A DNA stretch of 64,000 bases from Agrypnia vestita (lineage: Eukaryota; Arthropoda; Insecta; Trichoptera; Phryganeidae): assembly GCA_016648135.1 (NCBI GenBank), contig JADDOH010014958.1:1-64000 (forward strand), given 5' to 3'. Position numbers and translations under genes: made by a program. The notes under the pieces are model-generated. The model had not been told where the DNA came from, ran no database searches, and worked only from the letters and a program-made list of their open reading frames with translations. Below, piece by piece: positions 32,561-42,860 of this stretch. Position 1 is the stretch's first letter. Every line of letters begins with the position of its first letter.

Positions 32561-32914
32561 ACAAATACATGAAAACTCCAAGAAGCCCTCTGGTGGTCAT
32601 TTTCGCAAAATGGCTCACCCAATTTCTTGCGTCTAGGGAAAGCAGTAAAGTTTATATATTTCGTGCACGGGGTCTCTACAGGGTGACCCTTAACTGAAGT
32701 TCCTTGAGTAGCTTTAAAGATAGTTCTTTTCTGAGAAAAAGGGATGACTCTGAAGTTAAATGAGGTTAGTCTACCCGCTTGATATTTCAACCAGGAACAG
32801 CTGGCTAGAAGATCTGATAGAACGTAGAACAACTGCAAACCTATCCAGTAGTGGAAGGGCAAAAGCTAAAGATTAATGAAAATGTACTAAATTAGCCTTC
32901 TCATCATCATCACA

Positions 32915-33600
32915 ATATTCATCCTCTTATCCTAGGAGGGTCGGGGGCCCAAAGACTCGACAAGGTGTTTCTATGTTCCCCTGTCTTGCGCTGCGTCTGT
33001 ATAAGTCAACCAGTCTAGACCCATTCTGTTTTTATGTCCAAGCCACCTCATTTGTGATTTTTCTATGTGTAGGAGTATGTGCTCCATTCCGAGTGTGTGC
33101 CTTACGTCGGCACTTCTCACTCTGTACATCAATGTTCTAACGCTATCCCTCTTAGAAAACTCATCTCAGCAGCCTAGATTACTGCCCTCACTCTCTCCGT
33201 TAGGATCCAAATTTGATGGCCATATATCAGGGTGGGTTTGTACACAGATTTGAAAACAGTCAGTTTCGTCTTGACACTAAGCTCGAATTTTCATATCACC
33301 ACACTATATAGAGAACGTAGAATAGCTGCAGCTCCCATTCTACTATTAATTTCACTTTCCTGCCTCCCGTCACTAGAAAATTCCACCCTAAGGTATTTGA
33401 ATTATTCGACTTCCTTCAGCTGGGTCCCCCGTGTGCTGATTGAACACTGGTCTTGGTCTCTTCCCACGACCGTAATCTCTGTTTTGGCAGTACTAATCTT
33501 CATCCCTACTTGATTGCACTCTTCATCGAAGGAGTTTATCCAATCTTGTAGGTCCTCTTGTATCTTGTATGGGAGCCAGCCTTGCTATAAGATATTTCTA
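32915..33600 (-). pseudogene. LINE RT thumb/connection fragment, family L6
   Basis: Minus strand frames read WINSFDEECNQVGMKISTAK, TEITVVGRDQDQ, then TQLKEVEYFKYLRVEFSSDG, RQESEINSRMGAAAAILRSL, KTKLTVFKSVYKPTLIYGH and AAEMSFLRG. In LINE reverse transcriptases G-M-x-x-x-x-x-K-T-E follows the YxDD palm motif; F-K-Y-L-x-V-x-F-x-S-D-G and P-T-L-x-Y-G-H come next. Order and spacing fit one ORF2 with frameshifts. The YxDD motif is just outside the copy. In-frame stops mark it as dead. Confidence 0.75.
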
Positions 33601-34379
33601 GATCCTCAACTCTCGTTTTTTCTTTTTCATAGTAATTTAGCCTTCTTATTAAGCCTTCAAACTAATTAAGCCTTCTTTTCATCAAAAATGTGGCACCTAC
33701 TAAGGTACATTTAATAAAATCCAAATAATTTCCAATAACGAAAACAGAGCAGCATTAATTACTTATTGAATTCAATTAATAACATTTCTTAATTGCTTGC
33801 CATTTCTAACTGTGAATTGAATTATCCAAAGATTGTCAATTGAATTATTCCAGAATTGAAAAGGATCTGCGGAGATGGATTAAAATAATTCCCAAATTAA
33901 ATTTTTTTAAACGCGCTTTTTTCTGTCAATGAAAACCTTTCTCGCCCTTTCAGTGGGGTGTGATAATGGCTTCTTTGAATTGTTGAAGACTGATTTGTTT
34001 TAATTAAAAGTATTATTCGGATAAAATTCGTAAACAAATCCTCGTGCCGATAGCCGTGTTCAAATCGTAAGGAAAAGTTGGGTGTAAAGAATCTTTGAGA
34101 TATCAATTTAATTATTCAACTTATTGAATTATGTGTCAAGTGGTAATTTAATATATTTAAATAATTTAATTAACAAACTACCCTAAAGCATTTGAACGTT
34201 GTTTCAGTATCTCTGTTGGAAGAAAACTGGAAATTAATTTGCGATTTATAAATAAATGATTAATTAATTTATTCAATTGACAAAATCACTTAATATAAAT
34301 TAAATTAATAAATAATTATTGAATTAACACCATTCTGCAATTGATATTTTTATTATCGCTAGGCACCACTTACTTATCA
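33601..34379. other. AT-rich intron DNA
   Basis: Rich in AATTAATT-type sequence; nothing supported. Confidence 0.45.
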
Positions 34380-35420
34380 CTTGCTAGAACGTTCTATTCA
34401 ATTATCGCACGTGTGGGGTCAACGACCCGTTTTCCCACGCGCTTTGACCAGCGCCAAAATTCTCACGGAAAATCAATCGGGCAAGAAAAAACACTTGCAC
34501 TCAAAAACATGGACGTCTGAGATCGACATCGGAGATAAGAAACCGCTGACCTGGCGCATACCACAATGCATACAGGAGAGTAGCAATGAAAAATGCACAC
34601 GCAAAATTCTGCTCATGGCAAAATCTTACGAAGACAAAGGATTGCAAATATGTTGACAGTCGCTTCTCAGATAGGTTTGCACACATCTTGACACTAAAAT
34701 TGGGATATAAAAGACGTATTGGCAAAGTCCCAACTCAGTTCGTTCCCTCTCCGTCACAACGTAGTCACGCCGACAATCGCTACTCATAGCACCATCTGGT
34801 TACGTTTTTCGTCTCCCTCGCCTCAACCATGAGGTCACGCTTCACGACGATGGCTACTCATAGAATCACCTAGCTGAGTAGCTCATCTCTTTCTACGCCA
34901 TACGATCAACCTTCAGCCTGCAGTAGCAACGTTATCAAACCAAAATCGCTATGCCGCCTATCTCGTTTCTCGCTACGCCTTGGTCTCCAATCCATCGATC
35001 ATCATCAGCGTCATGGCTCTACTATTTTTGTAACCTCCAGCAGCGAACACCTTCTGCTTCTTCAAGGTCTGTTTCCAGCCGTACCACCATCATCCTTGAC
35101 CTCACGGCAATAGGCCACCTACATCCGTCACTAGGACTATCTCCAGCTTCACGACACTGCCTCTCAACGCCAACTACAGCACTTTGACTCGTCCTACAAC
35201 CAGCTCAAAGATCGTCCGTCGTCAATACCAAATGGATCCCGGTGCATCGACCTGCAGCTGCACAGCTGACGAACGCGCTGGGTACCAAGGTCGAGCGACA
35301 GATCACACACTGTAATTCGAGAATAAATTTAAAAAAACATAAAACTGACCGCGGCTTTCTGTTCGTATCAGCTGTTTTTTCATCCTTTAATCTATTGTAC
35401 AAAAGTGGGATCCGATTCAC
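34380..35420 (+). mobile_element. Candidate long LTR
   Basis: TTGGGATATAAAAGACG (TATA box near 34703) is followed about 30 bp on by an initiator-like CTCAGTTCGTTCCC. A long C-rich, A/T-mixed region leads to GAGAATAAATTTAAAAAAAC (poly(A) signal near 35320). This promoter-leader-poly(A) order is usual for insect LTRs. The boundaries are not defined and no partner LTR is visible. The frames inside (34951-35187, 35242-35715) show no known domain. Confidence 0.4.
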
Positions 35421-36215
35421 GGTACCCTACACACGTAAGTCATACTTATTTAAATCGCCAGTCAGGTATTCCGCTCGATTATTTCGCTTAGTATCCATCG
35501 CTCTAATTATCACATGTCATCCCGTGACTAATATTGCTTATCTAATAGTTGTCATCGTCTATACCTTTAAACCTTTCATTTTTCCACCCTTGCTTATTTT
35601 TTTTAATTGGCTTTTGGTTTGTGCTTTAAAACCTGTACGTTATACACTTTTTTTGATACACGCGTTGCTTTTATATTTTGACCACGTAGTTTTTGGCATG
35701 GGTAATTTTTTTTAATAATTAAAAACATTAATCAGCCATTAAAACGAGTTTCTTTGAATTCTTAAGGATAATTAATTAAATTATCCAAATGATTTATATC
35801 CAAATTTCAATTTTTTTAGAAATTGGTTAACTTCCTTCCATCCACTCTGTATCAAGGGTCTCCGTTGATCCCTGAACTCCTTAAAATCCTGAAATTTTAA
35901 TGAGTTTTTGGTGTGAATAATTTTCAGACGATCCTCGGTACGTTATATTAAATGTTGAAGTGTTATCTGCCAGGCTCCATGTTACAAGGTACGCGGTGTA
36001 AATTCAAATAATTTTCGTAATTAATTTTGAGCACCTTGGGGATTTATGTAAACGCCCTTCAAAGTATAGGAAATTATGTCAATACATTGTACCGGTGAAC
36101 GTATTATTTATTTTGGTTTTGATTATTCAATATGTTGTTTCGCAAATGTTATATATTTATTCACAAACATCACTTTGATTAGAACAATCTGAGTGTGTGT
36201 ATTTGGCAAGTGTGT
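35421..36215. other. Intron DNA, no element recognised
   Basis: AT-rich; the hydrophobic frame ending at 35715 is not supported by any motif. Confidence 0.4.
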
Positions 36216-36217
36216 TT

Positions 36218-36815
36218 AGTAGAGACGGCAAGGCTGAGAATGATATCGATAGGAGAGTGATTGCGGAAAACAAATTAATGGTGCTCTAAATGCAATTAAA
36301 AATATGGCGAATAAGAATCTGTCAAAGGAAGCAAGACTAGCGGTACATAATGGCGTTATTGTGCCAATCCTCTTGTATGGAAGTGAAGCCTGGAATTGGC
36401 AAAGAAGGAATGAAAGTAGACTGAATGCGGCGGAAATGATACCATTAAGAAGCTTATGTAGAAAAACTTTGGTCGATTGAGTGAGGAATGAACAAATTAC
36501 AAGTGAATGGAATGCTGTAGTGTTGTAGATAGAACAAAGAAAGGAGTGCTGAGATGGTTTGGTCATGTGGAACGTATGAACGAAAAAAGGATGGTTAAGA
36601 AAATATATGATGGCGTTCGCAAAATGCCTAACACGATCAGATCCTACAAGTATTTGAGGATGGCCCTGTTAAAAGCCTCAACAACCGTAGAACTTGTGGG
36701 AGAAGATATATGAATGTAGCCGAAGCAAAAGTGGTGTGCCAAGATAGAAGAATATGGCGTTCTAATCTCTCTGTCTACCCCTGCGGGAAAACGGCGTTAT
36801 GTTTAATTAGTTAGT
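36218..36815 (+). pseudogene. LINE 3' fragment, family L1, copy 4
   Basis: Broken frames read DGKAENDIDRRV, KNMANKNLSKEARLAVHNGV, IVPILLYGSEAWNWQRRNES, then LRWFGHVERMNEKRMVKKIY and the degraded C-terminal tail. The 3' end GGAAAACGGCGTTATG is followed by TTTAATTAGTTAGTTA, a GTTA tail like copies 1 and 3. This copy extends furthest upstream, into the thumb region (x-D-G-x-x-x-x-D-I-x-R-R). Stops and shifts show it is inactive. Confidence 0.8.
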
Positions 36816-36894
36816 TACTTTCCCGTAAATAAAACACTTATAAGTTAAAAATCATTTGAAAAGTTGGAATAAAACTATGTTTTCTCTGTTTGGG

Positions 36895-37100
36895 TGTAAT
36901 GAGCAGCTTATTGGTCTTATGGTTAGGTTTGCCTTGCCTCGTGATACAAAGGTTCCAATCTCACATCAGACCAGCAATTAAGTACTATTTTCATAGCACA
37001 AGCGTTTAGCTTAATTTGAAAATACTAAGAATATTGATGTGACACGTACTCCGTGTCACATCAATATTCTCTATTTAAAATCATCTCTATTTAAAAAAAA
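36895..37100 (+). mobile_element. tRNA-derived SINE, copy 2
   Basis: Head AGCAGCTTATTGGTCTTATG and CTCGTGATACAAAGG, body TACTATTTTCATAGCACAAG and AATATTGATGTGACACG, tail ATCTCTATTTAAAAAAAAA. Matches 14031-14236 in reverse. The B box is decayed (GGTTCCAATC). Confidence 0.7.
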
Positions 37101-37239
37101 ATTATAGTATAGGTATTGCCACGGTAAATGGCTTTGAAAGACAAATAAAAACATTGAATGTTCTTAGGTTTTCACGGACACTCAGAATCTTCTGGTTTGG
37201 GTCTCCTGGGGTATTATGGCGTGTTATTACGACCTTTCT

Positions 37240-37282
37240 GGATGACGTTTCGGATCCCATTTCAGGGTCCATCATCAGGGCT
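37240..37282 (-). ncRNA. Hammerhead ribozyme motif, P1 tandem copy A
   Basis: Minus strand: GCC, CTGATGA, T, GGACCC...GGGATCC, GAA, ACGT, C, ATCC. Core complete and helix II strong, but helix I starts with an A-C mismatch. Confidence 0.7.
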
Positions 37283-37462
37283 GTATTATTGTGAGTATTT
37301 GTGTTATGGTTAAGTATTGGCTTGCAATACCATGTCGAAAGCAGGGTGAGAACGTTTTCAGTGTTGTGTTAAGTATTGGCTTTCAATACCTTGTCGAAAA
37401 CTTAGTGTTTCTGTCAAGATTGTGTTTACTGGGGTATTATGCCGTGTTGTTACGACCTTTCG

Positions 37463-37505
37463 GGCCGACGTTTCGGATCCCATTGCAGGGTCCATCATCA
37501 GGGCT
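37463..37505 (-). ncRNA. Hammerhead ribozyme motif, P1 tandem copy B
   Basis: Minus strand: GCC, CTGATGA, T, GGACCC...GGGATCC, GAA, ACGT, C, GGC. Helix I GCC/GGC pairs; the core is complete. Confidence 0.75.
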
Positions 37506-37591
37506 GATGTGTCAGTATAATAGTGGCCGACCAAAGGCTCGGTTTCGGTTTCAGTTTCGGTTTCAGCAGAAAATTTGCCGAACCTTCGGAT

Positions 37592-38281
37592 TAGAGCCTT
37601 CAAATATTTGTTATTCCAACTATTCGAATATCGAATAGTTAATGATAATATATTCGAATATTCGAATATATTCGTAACATTTTTAAGAAAGGAATAATTT
37701 ACTTAAGATGATAAATAAATGCATTCTATATAATATGTAAAATAAAAACACAATAATTGTAGAGAATTTAATTATTTAATTTTTTTTAAATATACATGTT
37801 ATAAAAAAACAACAAAAATATATTGAAAAATAAAGTTGAATATATTTTATACGTTTATCTCACACCCCATGTGCCAGTTTTTTTTTTCTTCATTATTTTG
37901 TATATAACTTCTTGTTTGTCGGCTTAAGTATTTATGAAAACTAAATACAAGTTGACAAAACAATGTAATAAAACTTGTTGCTATAAAGCCATAAAGATAA
38001 GCAGAAGATGTCCGACAAAGGCGTTTACATCTTTGATGTCCGAATTCGTATACCTGAGTGAATGAATGAATGCTTTCATACTGACTTCTAGGGTCCGTAA
38101 ACCTTTGTTTCGTTTAGAAAAATACTAATAATCTTATAATATAAATAAGAGCGAATACTTTATGAATACTTTTTAAAGTATTCGACTAACGAATACTTAA
38201 AAACAGGCGAATAACGAATACTTAAAAACAGGCGAATATATTCGAGTTTCGAATATTCGAATATTCGATTTGGAGGCTCTA
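37592..38281. mobile_element. hAT-type MITE (690 bp) with 8-bp target duplication
   Basis: Ends TAGAGCCTTCAAATAT and ATTTGGAGGCTCTA are inverted repeats with one change in the first 13 bases. CTTCGGAT flanks both sides (37584-37591 and 38282-38289). An 8-bp duplication and TAGAG-type ends are hallmarks of the hAT superfamily. Subterminal repeats of TATTCGAATATTCG occur at both ends. No transposase frame is present, so it is non-autonomous. Confidence 0.85.
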
Positions 38282-38889
38282 CTTCGGATGCACCAAACCT
38301 TTCGTGATTTATCTTTTAGCTAACTTTGGATGAGTTTGTGGCTCACCCACCGTCATCAGCTGAGTTTGCTAGTTACTATTTATTAGTTAGGTAATCATAC
38401 TTTACTAACTGCAGTTAATAGATCTCAATAAATGAATAAATTTTAAATTTAGTCTTAAGAATGTTGTGATGTAAACGCAATTAAAATTGAAATACTCAAT
38501 TAATGAGGTCCTTCCTTTACAATGTAAATTTTGATTATTGACAAATTTTTGTTCCAAGAAGTACTCAACATGATTGTTAATTATTATAATTTTATTTTGT
38601 TTTAAAGCAGTTATATCAAGAAAACAGTAAGCCAAAATGAAGTAAACAATAGATTTATAGCAATTAAAAAAACAACAAAACAAAGAAAGATACTGAAGAT
38701 TGGGTTTCGATTTCGGTAGAAAGTCCTCTTTGGGTCGGACACTAGCAATGCATATCGAATGAATATTAAGTGCCATATCATTTTTTTATGTAAATACGTC
38801 ACTAAACGGCATGAGTATTTTATAGTTTTTAGTATTTAAATGACTAACTCACGTGAGGTAACAGCTTATGGTAGTGATGAAAATGAAAG

Positions 38890-39010
38890 AAATGTGTATA
38901 AAAGTCTTTTTTATAATTACTCAGGGCTTACAACTTGCATGAGCTGGCTTAAGTGATCACTTTACACAATGCTACGTTCACCGATTCAATCTTAAGAACA
39001 TCCAAACGTA
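38890..39010 (+). repeat. Repeat family E fragment
   Basis: GTATAAAAGTC, AGGGCTTACAACTTGCATGA, GCTGGCTTAAGTGATCACTT and TACACAATGCTACGTTCACC. Confidence 0.5.
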
Positions 39011-39274
39011 ATCAAATTCTGAAAGTTGTATATATATTCTAAATTGGAACCTTTCATATATTTGAAGGGACTACGCTAGAAACATCTGCAGTCCTACTTA
39101 TGAAATGAAATTTATGCATAGATTTTACAGCTTATATGATAACTCATATAATAATAGCTACCGTAAGTTGTTTTTTACAATTTTTGTAATTACTTTTATT
39201 ATTGAGAAACCTCTAAATTAGGTAATATCGTTATAATTAGCACAAAACCCACGGCATTATCACTTTTAGGCCAA

Positions 39275-39955
39275 ACGGAAAACGCATAAAATGGACATAA
39301 AAATACATAACGAAACACTCAGTGAACTAGAAAATACTAAATACTTAGGACTCAACATCTCATCTCATCTCATCATCATCAACAACTGACATCTCAAATG
39401 GACCTTTCAAATAGACAAAGTAATTGACTCACTGACTAAACTGACCAGCCTATTCCACAAAACACACGAAATCCCACCAAAGACCGTAAAAATTCTGATG
39501 TACCAGGCATACGTCAAGAGTAGGATAGGATATTTGATACCCTTCTGGGGAACCGGAAACAAAACCAACCTAAACAGACTCCTACGATAGCAAAACAAAA
39601 TACTAAAAATGGTCTATGATCTGAAATACCGGACACCAACTGAAAATGTATACCATTTAACACAACAATTAAACATCGAAAGCATTACAAAAATCGAAAC
39701 ACTTAAAATCATTCACAGACTAGCAATTGGCGAAATACAAGACGAAGACATAAAATTACACAAAATACATGAAAAACATCAACACAACACTAGAATGGCT
39801 CAAAAATATCACATAACCAAAACAAAAACAGGACAATTCCGGATAATTTGCAATGGATTAAAACTATACAATGACCTGCCACAACAGACCAAACAACTGA
39901 CCACTAACAAATTCAAAACAGATGTGATAAAAATGTTAAAACTCGGCTAACTATA
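39275..39955 (+). pseudogene. LINE ORF2 C-terminal fragment, family L4
   Basis: Reads MDIKIHNETLSELENTKYLG, then LTKLTSLFHKTHEIPPKTVK, ILMYQAYVKSRIGYLIPFWG, stop, then an open 113-codon frame (39609-39950): MVYDLKYRTPTENVYHLTQQ, IETLKIIHRLAIGEI, KTKTGQFRIICNGLKLYNDL, LTTNKFKTDVIKMLKLG. In jockey/CR1-type LINEs the K-Y-L-G block, the Q-A-Y-V-x-S-x-x-x-Y-x-x-x-x-W-G block and a final L-Y-N-D-L-P...F-K-x-x-x-K-x-x-L end follow the RT in that order. An internal stop and a duplicated ATCTCATCTC stretch break it. The TTG-started last frame is ORF remnant, not a gene. Confidence 0.75.
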
Positions 39956-40366
39956 AAAAATTATTTTGTATCTAAATCATATTATTATTATTTCCTATAT
40001 TGAATCATTTAAAAATGTTATCTATAAACCTTTTAGGTTTCCATTATATTTAAAATAAAAAAAGATTTTTAACAATTTAGCAGGATGTCTGTTTAACCGC
40101 ATACTTGACTTCCCGCCGAGTTTTTATATCACCCACAATTTCACGGAAGTCAAATATGATTAATGTCATAATAAATATTACATTATCAGCAATATAAGTA
40201 TAGTTACATAATATAAAGGACAACAGTCCTTGTAAATCATTACTTGTATTCAGTAATTCGTGTCACTAGTCCGCAAGACAAACAAGCACACATGTGTTAA
40301 TAACAGCCAATCTGTAACCACCATACATAGAAATATAAGAAGAAACAATAGTTTCAAAGTTTTTGA

Positions 40367-40822
40367 AACAAGTCGACTGAATATTCTCATTTGAAGTATT
40401 CTTATTCAAATAACTGGACAAAGAAGAAGATTCAAAGCACAACGGCAGACTTCAAGCAAAGTCTTTCGACAAGCATTAAAGGCTCCTCAATACCCAGAAT
40501 GGGTAACATGATTAATTTTGAAGGCATTCAAATATTCGGAACACATGATTCAGCAAGCAATAAAGAATCTCCAATACCCGCAACGGACAATCGTCCCGAT
40601 CCTGAGAGATTGGATGCTCTTGGAATACCCTCGGTCAAATCTGGTCGGGGTCCTCCACCCTCACATGCCAAAAAGTGTTCAAATTGTAATAAAGAAGTAT
40701 TTTTGGCAGTGTTCTCGCCATGTGGACATACGGCTAGTTGCTACGAGTGCGCAAAACCCCTGACCAGATGTATGGTCTGCCGTCAGCCTGTTGAAAAGGT
40801 GGTGAAGTCATTCGTTTCCTAG
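40367..40822 (+). CDS. RING-finger (C3HC4) protein fragment, nested in the intron
   Basis: A frame open from the stop at 40364-40366 to TAG at 40820-40822, up to 151 codons. Its C-terminus is a clear RING: KKCSNCNKEVFLAVFSPCGH, then TASCYECAKPLTRCMVCRQ, spacing C-x2-C-x11-C-x-H-x3-C-x2-C-x6-C-x2-C, ending VVKSFVS. RING domains of this short C-terminal type occur in IAP and Mind bomb ubiquitin ligases, where they recruit an E2. No BIR, ankyrin or ZZ domain is visible. The upstream half is not recognised and holds an imperfect internal duplication (IKGSSIPR near NKESPIP). There is no obvious ATG in a good context (the first Met is at RMGNMINFEG), so this may be the last exon of a nested gene, a retrocopy, or a piece carried by a transposon. 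All eight zinc ligands are intact. Confidence 0.7.
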   Translation, partial: NKSTEYSHLKYSYSNNWTKKKIQSTTADFKQSLSTSIKGSSIPRMGNMINFEGIQIFGTHDSASNKESPIPATDNRPDPERLDALGIPSVKSGRGPPPSHAKKCSNCNKEVFLAVFSPCGHTASCYECAKPLTRCMVCRQPVEKVVKSFVS

Positions 40823-41014
40823 TGGTAAATCTTATAGAATTTGTAGTATTTACCTCCAAGACAATGCTTCCTAAACAAATTATCAGCCTGCGTCTCTTAA
40901 ATGATACGATGCCTTGCATTCTCTTTAATTTTATATCATCATCATGTACACTCACTAAAACAATGTTGATGTGACTTGAAGCATTTGAGAGTTGGATCAT
41001 AAGACGGCTGTAAA

Positions 41015-41230
41015 AAATAAGCTAGATTGACAGGATTACTGAATTAATGAATGATAAAACCCTAAAATTACAATACTTTAGCCATATTATGAGACATTCA
41101 GAGAAATATCAGATCCTTTATCTTATAATTCAAGGCCAGAGCAAAATAAATCCTGAATGACGCAGGATATCCTGGCTGATGAACCTGATCCAACGGCTAA
41201 GGAAATTTACGGTCCAATTATTTGGTGCTG
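41015..41230 (+). pseudogene. LINE C-terminal fragment, family L2, copy 3
   Basis: Reads LQYFSHIMRHSEKYQILYLI, then Q-G-Q-S-K and a shifted S-W-L-x-x-L-x-x-R-L-R-K-F, paralleling MRHPEKYEILHLI at 30904. Damaged by stops; no tail seen. Confidence 0.65.
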
Positions 41231-41559
41231 CTCCAAGCAAGTTAACGATCACCGGCATATTCTATTACTTAACGTTTCATAAGTGGAAAACCACCGGAAT
41301 AAGAAAAAGTGTCTCTCCACTGCGCGATACATACAGACTCCCACAAGTGCATCCACAAAAATCTTATATTAAGAGTGAAATCCGGCAGTTTAGCTACAGA
41401 AGATAAGGTAGTACTACATAGCGGCATCACAGAAGAAATAGAAGAAAGAGCAAACAAGGCACAGAAGTCAGCCGCTGCCTTCTATTTTTCCTGATGCTCC
41501 AGAAATTGCAGATCTAACATTGGAGTCTTGTGACACCAATCTTAAGTGTTAGCCTGATG

Positions 41560-41950
41560 TTGACTTATTCTTCTTCTTCCTTAGCCTTTTTCTCTCCACT
41601 GCTGGATGCTAAGCCACTTGCATTTTCTTCTACTCATCTGTTTCTCCTCCTTCGCATCCAGGTTCTTCCTGTTTGCTGGACTATGTCATCAGACCACCTT
41701 TTGGGAGGTCTTCCGACGCTTCTATTTTTCGTCCAGGGCCTCCACTGTAGAATTCTTGGTGTCCATCTAGTATCCTCCTGTCGAGCCACATGTCCAGCCC
41801 ACTGCCATTTTAGTTTTGCGATACGGTCCATAATATCGGCAACTTTTGTTCGGCGTCTTATTTCTTCATTTCCGATTTTATCTCTTATTTTATATTTTAT
41901 TTTATTAATGATGACTATTTTCTCTCAAAGATCACGATTTATCTATCTTC
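41560..41950 (-). pseudogene. LINE C-terminal fragment, family L7
   Basis: Minus strand frame: NEEIRRRTKVADIMDRIAKL, KWQWAGHVARQEDTRWTPRI, LQWRPWTKNRSVGRPPKRW, SDDIVQQTGRTWMRRRRNR, then a GAAGAAGAA tail. W-x-W-A-G-H-x-A-R and S-V-G-R-P-x-x-R-W are the standard end of a widespread insect LINE ORF2. Only the 3' 400 bp is kept. Confidence 0.8.
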
Positions 41951-42694
41951 AGTCATAAAAATATATGTTATAGGTATTGAAGTAATTAAGTTAAAGTTGC
42001 GTTTCCACTTGAGAACGCCAGTAATATAAATCGGTTCGAAGTTCTCTCTATACTGAAAATGCCTTCATTAGTGGATTATAGAATCGACACCAAAATCCCT
42101 TCCAAAATCATGTTTTCCCTAAATTTGTAGGCTAAATTTACTACAAAATCTCAAATTCAGTACATTATAAATAAATAATCCTCGATGACCGCATAATTTT
42201 TTTTGTACATTGTAGCCTTTGCTTTTATTTATTTATTTACGCCCAAGGGGCTTTAACAAGTAATAATTTGAATATACAATAGATGTAACAAAATAGTGTG
42301 GTTGAACAGTGTAACTTAAATTTGTTAAAATAAAATACAAAATAAGACTTAATACAATTTAATAGAAAGGATTAATTAATTCATTGCAGGTTTTTACACG
42401 AAAAATATTAATATATAATACATGTAATGTAATAGTGCAATATATTTTATTTTCAATACACATTATCATTATATTCAAGTGCAAATGACATTCTTAATTA
42501 TGCTTTATGATCCATATAGTTAAAATAAAGATAATATAATTACAATTGGTTGTCAGTAATTTTTCAGAAGGTAAATAGGTACATTTTTTACTTTTTTTAT
42601 TAAAAACATATTGACGGGATGAAGAATTTTTTTAATTTATGAATGAAGTATTGTTGACATAGATAAAACAATTTTAAAAAATGACAAAATAATA

Positions 42695-42860
42695 ATTATG
42701 GAATTAGAAGAGATACCTCGCCCTGTACCGCTAATTCTGCATTTAGGAAGATCTCAGTTTAGTTGGCTTGGACATATCTTACGAATGTCATTGGAACATG
42801 TTTTTTCGGTATCGTCGAAAGAGAGGGCGGTCTCCCTAGACACAGGTAATTCAATCAATA
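42695..42860 (+). pseudogene. Short LINE C-terminal fragment, L6-like
   Basis: LEEIPRPVPLILHLGRSQFS, WLGHILRMSLEHVF; R-S-Q-x-x-W-L-G-H-x-x-R-M is the common LINE tail motif. About 50 codons remain before the frame leaves homology. Confidence 0.6.

Larger units (their letters stand above)
37135..37510 (-). mobile_element. Penelope-like pseudo-LTR, family P1, tandem pair
   Basis: Two direct copies on the minus strand. Each has a hammerhead motif, then GTCGTAA(T/C)AACACG and ATAATACCCC. AGAAGATTCTGAGTGTCCGT at the outer end matches 18.27 kb. The unit length between equivalent cleavage positions is 223 bp. Confidence 0.75.

Noticed and set aside
32428..32862. 144-codon minus-strand frame
   Set aside because: Antisense of a GAAGAAGAA LINE tail, giving a low-complexity phenylalanine-rich product.
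35242..35715. 157-codon hydrophobic frame
   Set aside because: Straddles a candidate LTR poly(A) region, has no recognisable domain, and its codon content follows local base composition.
38290..38370. CTGATGACGGTGG...CCACAAAC on the minus strand as another hammerhead
   Set aside because: G12 is missing, helix III is not palindromic and helix I does not pair; no second copy to support it.
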